This document shows, one piece after another, positions 35,657-45,864 of a stretch of DNA of 64,000 nucleotides. The position numbers and the translations under genes are program-made. Each line of letters begins with the position of its first letter. Position 1 is the stretch's first letter. Source of the stretch: Toxoplasma gondii ME49 (Eukaryota; Apicomplexa; Conoidasida; Eucoccidiorida; Sarcocystidae); NCBI RefSeq assembly GCF_000006565.2, contig NC_031480.1, positions 4,499,529 to 4,563,528 of the forward strand. Reading direction: 5' to 3'. Below the pieces are notes generated by a model, which was given only the letters and a program-made list of their open reading frames with translations, had not been told where the DNA came from and made no database searches.

Positions 35657-37957
35657 CTACAGTAAAAATTGAGGTTCAGCGGCAGAAATTCCTCCACCAG
35701 TCGTCGCGCTACCAGACATTTTCTGATTCACCATCTCTCTTGCGCATGGAATCCCGCATGTCGATCCGTGACTTTTTACCGGCTTTGTGCGCACAAACGG
35801 ATTTTGTGCCATGAGAGTTCTTTGCAGCGCGGATCCGGCTTGAATATCTGCTAGTCCGGAAGGACCACAGACATAGACATTTGCATGACGGGACTCCGTG
35901 CCGCATTTGGTGGCATTCCTTTTGTCATCTCCGGAGGGTCCTCCAACTTTGAACAGCATCGTGCCACTCATTGTCGGCTGCGCACCTGCAGGCCTTGCAC
36001 CGGAGTAGTGTTGCTGCCTGTGATTATTCTCATTGTGGATCCCGGCTGAAGAAAGTAATGTGGCCGTCTTCGTGGGCAGAACACGTTGCGCCATTGGTTG
36101 CAGTTTGGCTCCGAACGGGACTGTCACAGGGAGAGGGAATTTACGCGAGATAGCCCCACCAGGTCGAGCACCTAGAGCGGGTTCGAACTCTGTCTCCGTC
36201 CTTTCGCGACAAACGCGGCCATTCTCTTCGACAATTGTGATGGCTAGCGCTTCTTCGGCCTCGGGCCACCCCCAAGCGATTTCATTCTCCTGTTCCGGTT
36301 GAGGCCGTATTAGTGCTTGGCATGTCACTTGCTCTTCAGGTGTCTTCTGACTCGACCCACCTGCTTCATTCGCGTGCGATAACTGCGAGAACGAGAAAGC
36401 AGGAGTGGGGACGGGCGTGGCAGGTGCTCCCGACTCGACCGGTATCGTTTCTTGGTTCGAATCCTCATGCACCAGAGACGCATTTACGCTGGGTGAAGTC
36501 ACCGCGAGGGGTGGGCACGTGGCGAAAGAAAACGAATGAGGAATCGCCTGGGTGTGTTGTGTTTGTTGTGGAACGGCCGCTTCGTCATTGGCTTGGAAAA
36601 CACCTTCCTTCGGAGTCGAAATCGGCGTGGTGGAAAGTTGAGTCGCTGTGAAAGGTTTGACACATACAGAAGGCGCAGGGATAACGAACGGCTTTGCGCT
36701 CGCGGCTTCGCTGCTGTGACCTAAGGAGTGACCTTGTTGCGACTGGGATTGCTGCCACTGCGCGACTTGGAGCTTCCACGCTTCTTGCCATAGTTCTTGG
36801 CGAGACTTGTCTTTTCGATTTCCACTTGATTCGACGCATGCAGACATGCTCTGTGACGAGTGCATTTCTCCCTGTGTCTCCTTAACTTCGACTACGGAGG
36901 GTGCTTCGCCTTTGTCTGTCTTCGGGAGTGGCGCACCTTCTCCAACTGGGTTCTTATCCACAACTTCGGCGTGTCGAATTGAAGTCCTTCCGCTCTTTGT
37001 GCGCACAAAAGGCACGCCTGTGCGTGGAGGTGTTGCCTGTCTTTTGCCTGGCAAACTCGCAGATGGCTGTTTCTCTGGGACAAGGCGAGGAATGGGGCGA
37101 GACTCAATGTGGAGGTTGCTGATGCAGAGTGAAGACAGACCCACTGTCGGGTCCTCTTTCATCATTCGACTGTCCGTGGGCTTGACTTCGCAAACCGCTT
37201 CGGCCTTTCCATCTGGAGTCTTCAGTTCATTCTGGCTAGCCGGAAGGTTTGTTGGATGCTGCGGTGTACGCAGACCTTCTCTATGGGCGGTGCAAAATCT
37301 CTCGACTCCGCGTTCTGGAGTCTCGCTCGCAGGTTGGGCTGCTTGCGGAGTGTAGAAGATGGCAGGAGACGCACCCGCTCCAGGCCCCTGGGGAAACGGC
37401 ACTGGAACGAACTGAGACTGCACCGGAGGTGGCCCGAAAAATTGGTGGAATGGGGGCGTCGTAGACGTCTGAAGTTGTTGTAACGTCATTCCAGCATTCT
37501 GGAAATATTGCTGCGGTGGCATGGACGATGTCTGGAATTTCTGCTGTGGCGACATTCCAGCATTCTCAAATTGTCGTACTGGTGGCGTCGACGAAGTTTG
37601 AAATTGTTGGTAGACAGGGTTGAATGCAGACGTATTTGCAAGCATGGAGGGATTGGGTGGTGGAGAGCGCGCACGAGGATTCGGCGTCATGTAGGGCACG
37701 GGGTTGGTGCCATTGCTGGGGCGGAGACCGAAGGGCACTCCTGGAGGAGGAACTGGCAGTGCATAGCCTGGTTGACCGGCAGAGTTGAGTGCAACGTGGT
37801 GGTTCGCGACGCGCAGAGGATCGATCGGAATGCTTTGGAACGGCGGAGAGATTGGAGGCAAGGCAACTGGAAGCGGAACATTTTGATTCACATTCATCTG
37901 GAAACTCTGGTTGAGACTCCACTGGTCTTGCGAAGCTAGTGGTTGCTGCCCGTGCAT
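35657..37957 (-). CDS. Unknown Pro/Gln/Ser-rich protein
   Basis: An uninterrupted frame of about 766 codons from the ATG at 37957; the frame continues upstream to about 38071 without another ATG, and an acceptor-like CTGTCTACAG near 38031-38040 leaves room for a 5' exon. I do not recognise a family. Residues 1-200 are rich in Pro, Gln, Asn and Phe. They contain three imperfect repeats built on FQTSS.PP and F.NAGM..QQ (about 37440-37620), interspersed with PP-rich linkers. The hexapeptide PFVRTK occurs twice, once mid-protein (about 37000) and once near the C-terminus (about 35790). A lone WGWPEAEEAL segment is acidic. No membrane span or signal peptide is evident. The composition suggests a largely disordered scaffold- or RNA-associated protein, but this is inference only. 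The gene sits inside the right duplication copy and has no counterpart in the left one. Confidence 0.7.
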   Translation of the reverse strand: MHGQQPLASQDQWSLNQSFQMNVNQNVPLPVALPPISPPFQSIPIDPLRVANHHVALNSAGQPGYALPVPPPGVPFGLRPSNGTNPVPYMTPNPRARSPPPNPSMLANTSAFNPVYQQFQTSSTPPVRQFENAGMSPQQKFQTSSMPPQQYFQNAGMTLQQLQTSTTPPFHQFFGPPPVQSQFVPVPFPQGPGAGASPAIFYTPQAAQPASETPERGVERFCTAHREGLRTPQHPTNLPASQNELKTPDGKAEAVCEVKPTDSRMMKEDPTVGLSSLCISNLHIESRPIPRLVPEKQPSASLPGKRQATPPRTGVPFVRTKSGRTSIRHAEVVDKNPVGEGAPLPKTDKGEAPSVVEVKETQGEMHSSQSMSACVESSGNRKDKSRQELWQEAWKLQVAQWQQSQSQQGHSLGHSSEAASAKPFVIPAPSVCVKPFTATQLSTTPISTPKEGVFQANDEAAVPQQTQHTQAIPHSFSFATCPPLAVTSPSVNASLVHEDSNQETIPVESGAPATPVPTPAFSFSQLSHANEAGGSSQKTPEEQVTCQALIRPQPEQENEIAWGWPEAEEALAITIVEENGRVCRERTETEFEPALGARPGGAISRKFPLPVTVPFGAKLQPMAQRVLPTKTATLLSSAGIHNENNHRQQHYSGARPAGAQPTMSGTMLFKVGGPSGDDKRNATKCGTESRHANVYVCGPSGLADIQAGSALQRTLMAQNPFVRTKPVKSHGSTCGIPCAREMVNQKMSGSATTGGGISAAEPQFLL

Positions 37958-38316
37958 TGGTGGGGGAAACTGCGGCTGAGAATGCCATAACGAAGCAGTC
38001 GCCGGAGACTGAAACGGGTGACCCTGACCTGACTGTAGACAGACAGCAGTCTGGACACGCAGACACCACACTGAAACGCAATAATCTTACAACACGCAAA
38101 TGATCTTGAAAGGCGCATGCGGACACAGAACGCCCTTCACTGAGGCAAGTGCACCACTGGCCAGTGAATGAAATTTACTACAAGACATGCTTCTAATGGG
38201 CACGCTCTCCTCTGTCTCTTGTCCCTGAGCACATCGCGAAAATGTCTGCACACTCCAATTGTAAAACACGGAAGGTTTCTGCTTCGCATACCCACTGTAG
38301 ACACAAGAGTCGGTCT

Positions 38317-41300
38317 CTACACAGGACACTCATGGTCCACTCCAACGAAAAACATGGCAGACGCTCGGAAACTGACCGGTCTCTTTCCTTGTGGACAAGG
38401 CGTCTGCGTCGCCGTTCTGGGGGACGCGTTGAGCTTTGCCGACGGGCCGCCTGTCTGCGGACGCCTTGGCCCCTCTTCAGCTCCCAAGACACCTTGACCG
38501 GAGCGGACTAGCGCGCGCGCTGGAGTTTTCCCGTTTTTCTCGCTGATGCTTCTGCGCTGTGCGGAGCTCGAGTTGTTCGATCCCGTCGAACTCCCCAGGG
38601 AATGGCGCGGCACAATGAGTCTCGCGGCTCCACTGACAGCAGGAGCATCTCGAGATCTCGCGCGCTGCCTCTCCATCGCGCCCTCCCAGAGACGCTGGAA
38701 CACCGCGGGAGTCTCGCCGGACGCCTTCGGGCCTCGCGCTTGTTGCGCAAGAGGACGACTATTTCGACTTCGGCCGCGGGGCGGGGCTCCGACAACGCGG
38801 TCTCCAGGGAGGGGCTCGACGCTGGAGTCGCGAGTTTTGCTTCCGATACTCGCGCGGCTCAGGGCACTGCTCGCGGAAGTCCACGAGGCTGCTCCCACGC
38901 TGGAGCGGCTTCTTGCTCCAACTCCCGACACCACGGTTTCCACCGTGGCCCTCGAGATGCCGCCAGCGGCCCAGAGTTTCGCGCGACTCGCGTTTGCCTT
39001 GAGGGGGGTGGCTCTGCGTCCTGCGCACGTTCCGAAAAGTCTCCTCGTTTCCGTCTCTTGCATGCGACTTGACACGGTCGGCTGGGCGAAACCCTTGCTG
39101 GCGATCGCCGCCCAAGACGCGTCCGCTTGGCTACAGAAGGTGCAAAGGCTCTTGTACCTGAGTCCGTGGGGGCACAACAGACGGCTGTTGCTCCGCAACT
39201 GTCCTGGTAACATCGAGCCGATCGAGCTTCGTCCCCTCGTTCCGGAGGCCCGCGGCGCAGGCGTGAGAGTGCGAAGACTGGTCTGGTTTTCGGACAGGCT
39301 TCGCCGCAAGTGCCGGTTCTGTTGGGGGCGGGGGTTCGTGGCCGAGCCAAGGCGGCTGCGTGCGCACAGGGAAAACCGTCGAGGAAGGCTCTGGTGCTTT
39401 CGCGAAGCAGAGCGCGGGGCCACTCCCGAATTTCCGGCTGCCGTCTCGTTCTGGAAGACACCCTTCTGCGCGCCCGCGACGCCTCGACCCGCAAAATTGC
39501 TGCTACGACTAGATGCACCGGATGACCCCGCCAAACTCCGCTCTGAAGTTTTTCCGCAGGCGCGCCGGATGGCTTCGACAGCTTGCCGAATTGTCGTCCC
39601 GCTGGTCAGCACGATCCGCTGTTGGTGGAGAATCTCCACGATTTTTTCCCGAGCGGCCGCGGGCAATTCGGTCCAGGATGGACTGCGAGTCGGCGACGAG
39701 CTGTTCGCCGCGGCAGCTCCGGTGATCTGCTTAATCAGTTCCGCGGCTGAGACGCGACTCGCAACTGCGGGGGAACACGACTGCCGAGAATGCACGGTGG
39801 GTTTCGGCTGAGAGGTTCCTGTCGGGGCACTTCCGAGCTGAGTGTGAGGATGCGGTGTCTTTCTGTCTGGTGATGTGGACAGAACGCTGGAAACCGAGCG
39901 GCCTCGCGCGGCTGGTCCTTTTGCACTGCGGTCTTGTGCTTTCGTTGCATTGCCTCCTGTGCGAGTGACTCCGCGAGTTGCCGAAGTTGAGGCCGCGTCC
40001 GAGTCGGCAGCAGACTTCGCTGCAAGACAGGAACGGCCACAAGGACGGATTGAACCGGAATCTTTTGACTTTTCGAGCTGTGTCTTGTTCTTCGGTGTCT
40101 TGATCGGGTGTCTTTGCTTTGACGTCTCAAGCTGCGTCTTCGATTTTGGCGATCCCGGGGGTTGTTTCACCGTCGAAGAAATTCTCTTTACCGCGGGGGT
40201 CGGGACAGGTGCGCCTGCGCCGGGGAATCCGCTGGCTGTCGTGTGGTCCTTCCGAGGGCGATTTTCACTCTCGTCAAGAGGAAATTCATCACCGGTGGAA
40301 ACCTGGTCGCGAGGCACCGTTGAGGCGGGCCTCGGCGGTCTCACCTTGGTGGCTTCCCTTATTTCCCATTTGGCATTGGCCACTGGTGCAAATTCTGGCG
40401 GTTGGCTAAGTGGCTCCGGCTCGTCGATCGGTCCGATACTGCGGACTCGGCTGTCTTCGTGAAGAGGCGAAGTGACTCCTTCGCCGTCGGAATCTTGGGA
40501 GAGCTCGAAGCTGATTTCATCGTCGTCTTGGTGGGGAGTTAGCTGTTCTTGAAAGACCATATACTCCTCCAAACTCGCACGACGGACCGTCTGTCCGACT
40601 TCTGTCATGTGGTGCACGCCGTTCGTAGCGCCACTTTCCAGTTGAGAATTTGCTGTGTCGGTGAGCTGTCCCAGCAGCAGCTGCGCGCGACTGATGCACG
40701 ATGAGATCGACCTCGTGTTCTCGTTCAGCTGCGCTAGGACTTCTTCTGACAGGCGACTTGTATTGCTGAGAATGCTAGACGCGCTTTCGTTGCTCTGAGG
40801 AAAATTTGTATCCTCTGATGCGGCGCACGCTAGAGTTGCCAGCATACTGTCGCCGCCGTACGCGGTTTCGAAAGATTCGGCTGTCGCGGGGTCATCCGTT
40901 GTGACGGCACCCGCGCTGCCGCCAGTTCTTCCTTCAGAGATGGTGGAGTGTGTCTCGCCACGCAGAGGATTAGACAAGTCTCCCTCGTCTAATTCTGGAG
41001 ATCTGGCTTGATTTACGCTACACCAGTAGTCCATGTCTGATGTTGCACTGGTCTGTGCGCGCGTCTGCTGTTCCTCGAATTCCGTTCCGCCTGCTTCGGA
41101 CTCATCATCGTCGACGTGGGAGCTGTTGTATTTTGAGGTCAAGGCGTCGCTGCCGCACTCGGCAAAGTCGAAGGCCACTTGGTCTGCGTCATCTTTTTGC
41201 ATCGTGTCCTCGCCTAAATTCACAAATGTGGTGTCAATGTCGGCTTCGATTGGAACAGCCACCTTTTTCACACGCCACACGACGGCCGGACTTTTCGGCG

Positions 41301-41463
41301 ACTCTTTTGCCGTCCTCGAGCTTTCATTTTCTCCTGCGTTGAGGTCGCTGGTTCCCGGCCGCCTAGCCATTCCTTCTGGGCAAATTGACAAGCAACTACT
41401 TCCGGAGGTCCCCTTCCGTGGAGGGGAGTCCACGCCCGGGTTCCCGGCAAAAATATGGGCCAT
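38317..41463 (-). CDS. Unknown Ser/Arg/Ala-rich protein, intact copy
   Basis: An open frame of about 1048 codons from the ATG at 41463. The frame extends a further 61 codons upstream without an ATG, and that stretch (FLIVGNPLCTVVFAF) is also recognisable in the left copy, so a spliced 5' exon is possible. No known family is recognised. Residues 1-400 are acidic and Ser/Thr-rich, with segments such as DSDGEGVTSP. A helical-looking stretch lies near residue 600 (AAAREKIVEILHQQRIV). A Cys/His cluster CPHGLRYKSLCTFC lies at about 39139-39180 and could bind zinc. The rest is basic and Ser/Ala-rich. There is no signal peptide and no membrane span. A frame this long in DNA whose sister copy is riddled with frameshifts argues that the protein is, or was recently, under selection. 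Confidence 0.7.
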   Translation of the reverse strand: MAHIFAGNPGVDSPPRKGTSGSSCLSICPEGMARRPGTSDLNAGENESSRTAKESPKSPAVVWRVKKVAVPIEADIDTTFVNLGEDTMQKDDADQVAFDFAECGSDALTSKYNSSHVDDDESEAGGTEFEEQQTRAQTSATSDMDYWCSVNQARSPELDEGDLSNPLRGETHSTISEGRTGGSAGAVTTDDPATAESFETAYGGDSMLATLACAASEDTNFPQSNESASSILSNTSRLSEEVLAQLNENTRSISSCISRAQLLLGQLTDTANSQLESGATNGVHHMTEVGQTVRRASLEEYMVFQEQLTPHQDDDEISFELSQDSDGEGVTSPLHEDSRVRSIGPIDEPEPLSQPPEFAPVANAKWEIREATKVRPPRPASTVPRDQVSTGDEFPLDESENRPRKDHTTASGFPGAGAPVPTPAVKRISSTVKQPPGSPKSKTQLETSKQRHPIKTPKNKTQLEKSKDSGSIRPCGRSCLAAKSAADSDAASTSATRGVTRTGGNATKAQDRSAKGPAARGRSVSSVLSTSPDRKTPHPHTQLGSAPTGTSQPKPTVHSRQSCSPAVASRVSAAELIKQITGAAAANSSSPTRSPSWTELPAAAREKIVEILHQQRIVLTSGTTIRQAVEAIRRACGKTSERSLAGSSGASSRSSNFAGRGVAGAQKGVFQNETAAGNSGVAPRSASRKHQSLPRRFSLCARSRLGSATNPRPQQNRHLRRSLSENQTSLRTLTPAPRASGTRGRSSIGSMLPGQLRSNSRLLCPHGLRYKSLCTFCSQADASWAAIASKGFAQPTVSSRMQETETRRLFGTCAGRRATPLKANASRAKLWAAGGISRATVETVVSGVGARSRSSVGAASWTSASSALSRASIGSKTRDSSVEPLPGDRVVGAPPRGRSRNSRPLAQQARGPKASGETPAVFQRLWEGAMERQRARSRDAPAVSGAARLIVPRHSLGSSTGSNNSSSAQRRSISEKNGKTPARALVRSGQGVLGAEEGPRRPQTGGPSAKLNASPRTATQTPCPQGKRPVSFRASAMFFVGVDHECPV

Positions 41464-43860
41464 AGGAGCAGCTTGAAAGAGAGAAAGGGAATCGAACGCG
41501 AATACGACTGTGCAGAGCGGATTTCCCACAATTAGAAACGAATCGGAGCTAGATTGTGGCCTCAGTTGCCTCTTCCAGGGTAAGCCAGACACGGGGTCGC
41601 GCGGTGGGTGGAGCTTGAGGGAGTTCAGGGGCGAAATATCACTCAACGTTTGGTAGAATGACTTCTCCCGCCAAGCAATGTCGGAAGACGGTCAATCCCA
41701 ATAGGCAAGAGAAGCAGAGAGGTCGTTAAGAAAAGCTTCTTCGATGGGACTTGTAAAGCGGCGAGCCGGCGTGCTAGCTGACTTTGACACGCTAGGTGGT
41801 AGGGACCACCTGCGCGTGATGCAATTCTCAGGGTAAAGTCGCTTTTTCGGGAAGTGGAGGGAATCACTTGGAAAGGGAATTCGCCTTGCTGTCTTTGAAA
41901 TCTTCAGACGCTCCGGAATAACAACAGATTCTCTTACTCGATGTTCTCATGCGGAGTCCTTGTTGTGCGCACAAGTCGCTTGACGGAGTCTTCGCGTCCT
42001 CTGGGGGGCTGTGCGCTGTTCCAGCGTTTCGAGAATCAAGCCTTTCAGCAGCTTTAGAACGAGTTCGTTCGCTGGACGACGGCTGTCTTTTACCTGTACG
42101 CTCACTCCTTAAAATCTGGATTTCTCTAATTTTCTGGGATATGGTTCTCTTAAATTCGCAACTGCGAGCTCGTAGATACTTTTACCTTCAGAAATGTCAG
42201 ATGGAATCTTTTGCCCGCGCCGCTGGGTTCACACCCCGTGCCTACCGTGGAGGCGACCGTGAGCAGAGTCAACCCATCCACCAGCAGACCATACCCTGCT
42301 GAAAGAGATGCGGTCTGTCTTGCCAGGATGAGCGTGCTCTGCATGACCATGCACGTTTGCCTGTGAGAAACAAATCTCTGGCTCAGCTTTCTAGCTGTTA
42401 GACACACGATTGTGCAAGAGCACGGAAGAGCTCCGTGTCTTGGCGAGAGAAACTCACTAGACCTCTCACGCAGCATGGAGTGTACGGTAGCAGTCCTTCG
42501 TGGCCACCGCTATTCCGAATGCGCAGATTTCCCGGACGGCTATTGTTGCACTGAGAGTACGGGCAGCCTTTTTTCGTTAGTGCCGATTCTATGAGGACAA
42601 GAGAAAAACCCGTAGTTGTTCATGCTCTGTGACAGTGAGGCTGGTAGCCAGGTAACCGAATTATAAGTCGGACAGAAAGCACCAACTACTGTGTGTTAAC
42701 CCCCCTTCGTCCCCACCGTAGAGCTGCAGACGGGCGAAACGCCTCTACAACGTTTTGACACATGAAATTAACCACAGGGGCAAACGCTGATTCTTGCTAG
42801 CTCGAGCACTAGAAGGCAACAGACGCCGTTTGAGAGATGGAACGATCTGCAGCCGTCTGCCTTTGGAATTAAGACAATATAAGCGCCACATGGGGGCAAC
42901 ACATGAGTGCAGCATACTTGAATAAATTGTATCGGTTTCTGGCTCTGTGTCGCGGAGGCGAGAGTCCTGTAAAACGCCTGTAGAGCGGGAACAGCAGATC
43001 CGGCACACTCTGAGATGAAACGTGCTTTGCTTCTGGAGATATTATCCCTTGTGCAGTCGGGGTACACTCTGGGTGATTATTTCCGGGTTGCCACCATTTG
43101 CTTGATTCCACTGGTAGGTGCCTAACACTACCAGTGATGCATGGCAAAATGAACAGGGAATGCGAGTGGAAGCAAATACAGGATACCCGAACCACCGTTT
43201 CAAAGTTTTGTGCAACACGCTTTTCGCATGACGAAGGAACGCCAGGTGCTGGATGCATTGCACATGGTCAAACAGCCAACAGTCTCGTATATATTAGGTA
43301 CTGATAGTATTGCCAGTTCTACTTTGTGACAACACGTTTTTTGTTGCCGGGAGAAAAGGTTCAAACGAACACGGAAAATAAATAAGATAACAACTAAAGC
43401 TACAGAAGGTGGCTAGTTACTGGTTGACACTTACGCGCCCGACTTTAGTCTCGACCAGTTTTGTTTAATATTTCACTGTTAGTTGTCGTAATTTCATGGG
43501 ATGGTGGCGTACGGCAGTTCTGTGTACGTTGAGACGACAACCAGGCATTACCCCATTAACAGTATGTATAGTTTCTGAACGGAAGGATGGTTAACACTAA
43601 ATTGGGGTTCAGAGGTCATTTCCCCACTGATATACTTCGATAGCTGGTGGCAAGGAGATTCCCTGAACACCGTGCAAGACGATAGCAAAGCTCCTCCGAA
43701 TACTCTCAAATATACACACCTTCTTTCACCAGTACGACATTTGGTTCCCCGAGGGTTATTCGGAAAGTACTTCGCATGAAGAGAGTCTGTGAGACTCCAT
43801 CGAAAGTGGGTCGGCTACAGAGAGCCTAGCCACGTATACTGTGGCAGTATCACACATGGC
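41464..43860. other. Upstream flank of the unknown gene
   Basis: Probable promoter and leader for the minus-strand gene, followed by unit-Y sequence with no recognisable gene. The tract 42420-43390 is a near-perfect copy of 31790-32760. Confidence 0.5.
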
Positions 43861-45864
43861 CTATGGAACGTTCAAGTTTCCATTCTCAGATAAGTTATAA
43901 CCCAGCACCCTGGATGTTGTGTTGTGATCCTGAGTGTCCAATTTGTTGCAGCTAGACGGCAAAGACGACGTATTTCCTCTATCAGTTAATGGCCTGCATC
44001 CCCAGTAGTAGAAATCCTTTCGGTACTCTGTGCAACGTGACTCCGAAACATATTTCTCCATTCACCTCCGACTTTTCCTTCGTGGACAGGAAGAGCGTCC
44101 ACTGCGCGCTAGAACTACTGTCAGAGAAGCCTACACGTTCGTTTGTTCTGATTACTTTCATGCTAAGAGGCATGCCTGTATCGTCAGCAACGGCGATCAT
44201 TGGCCTCGTATCGCAGAGAAGATGTAGGCACTGTTATAACGACTAAGACGCGTAACGTGATCTTTGACCACGGCTTACCAAGCCACAGCCGCACTATCAC
44301 TCTAGGAGTCGTTACGTGCAATACAGCAAACGATGGATTTTCGGGGCTACCAAATTACCTCACCGTCGGCCGGCAAAACATCCTCTCATCTGCACTTCAG
44401 AGAAGCACCTCCTCACCAAAAAGTTCAAGACTTCGACAGAAAAAACAAAGCGTGACGAAACAACAGTCTGTAGCAAGACGGTTACCTTTCTTGATGCGCC
44501 TCGCTTAACTCGTCTGATAACGTGATAGACAAGCGCAGATGAGTCAACAAGAACTAATGCCGTTTTGTGAACGAAATTTCACCATGAAAAAAGTAATATC
44601 TACAGAATACGGTTCCCCATGATCATGTATCTTCTTCATTAGGGAGAGAGAAGTACAAAGAATGGCGGAGGCGGACCGAGACAGGCTAACGGATCTGCAA
44701 CTGGAAAACCGAGGTCTTCGCACGGAATAGACGCGCCAGACGCTGCCAGACCAATTTCTCGGCTAAGTGTTTCTTTCTCCTCCCCCTTGAGGACAAAAGC
44801 AGCAAATTCTGAAGCCACTTGGCCACCTCCCCGTGACCAACCTCGCTCCCCTTTCTCAGGAGCAACTGCCGTGAACATGCAGCTCATATCAGGCTCTGTC
44901 ACGAAAGGGAAGGAAAATCGTCCTAGAACCTCAAGAGACCCTTCACTGTCGTAACTGTGTTCATTTCCCTCTTGGCGTCCTTGCCAAACATCGCGAGGCC
45001 CTTTACGCAGTGGAACAGTAATCACCTGAACGCCGAAGGTGACAAACCCTTTCAAGAATGTTCTAACCCTGAAGGGACGTGCATGGCAGCGAGTCCCGTG
45101 TCACGAATGGGAAAACGTATTCAGTGAGCATGCTATCACACAGATCTAAGCTGCTCCAGGTGTGTCACCGAGTCCTTTAAAAAAACCCCGTTATGCGGTC
45201 TATATAAATGACTGTTCACTATTTTACAAGACATCCATGCAGGAGCGTGTTCCGTAGTGTCGGTACGTTGAGTGAAACTCTCTTTTTCTGCCTCAAAGGT
45301 AATTTAATCTAAAACGTGAAGCAGCGCCACGGGAGACGGCGGACAAGCTTTTACGCAGGCCGACGTCACTGGCTAAACGTCTGTCTGTCATATGGAAGCA
45401 AAACTACGGAACAACCCGCGACAGGAGCACAGTCGAGGACTAGGCTCAACTTTCTACTCAAGGGACCTCTCCAAGTCAACATCCCGCCCGTCCGAGACTT
45501 TCCATCAAAGTTTAATATCGCAAAAAGAAGTTCAAGGCGTAGGCAGGAAAAGCTACTTCGACCCATCGCATGACCTTAACTCAAGCGGATCCTCTACCAT
45601 ATCTACAGAACTGGGAGAGAGTCTGTGTCTGGGCCATCACAGCATCGCTACCCTTGTTTGTTGTGGTCACGAGAATGAGCCGCTGGCATGCGCTTTTTCT
45701 TTTAACGGCAGTCTCCAAGAGAGACACCGAGTAGTGTACCTTTTCTCTACTACTAAGTGAAGCGTGCGATCGCGTGTTCCCGACGCGCACCGCGCTTCCG
45801 GAGAGCGCCTACGGCTGACGGCCCGTCGAGGTGTCTCTACACCGGACCCCGCTGTCCTTCTACC
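43861..45864. other. Unassigned region right of the duplication
   Basis: No clear gene. One minus-strand frame, 44639-45055, is open for 138 codons with an ATG only at 44887. Its balanced composition (for example SEFAAFVLKGEEKE) looks more protein-like than its surroundings and could be a terminal exon, but I cannot connect it to a start or a family. Confidence 0.4.

Larger units (their letters stand above)
38030..43860. repeat. Unit Y, right copy of a segmental duplication
   Basis: Partner of 28375-33240, in the same orientation. It carries the intact version of the unknown gene and the highly conserved flank 42420-43390. Similarity fades near 43800-43860. Confidence 0.85.

Noticed and set aside
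36454..36464. A GGTTCGAATCC sequence identical to a tRNA B-box/T-loop.
   Set aside because: It lies inside the long open frame of the Pro/Gln-rich protein, with no acceptor stem or anticodon arm that I can fold around it.
38546..39811. A 421-codon plus-strand frame opposite the unknown gene.
   Set aside because: It mirrors the coding strand of the longer minus-strand frame, whose broken sister copy and composition support the minus strand as the coding one.
26100..45860. Nuclear copies of mitochondrial DNA or a retrotransposon as the explanation for the repeat region.
   Set aside because: No cytochrome oxidase or cytochrome b peptide, reverse transcriptase, integrase or terminal repeat was recognised on either strand.
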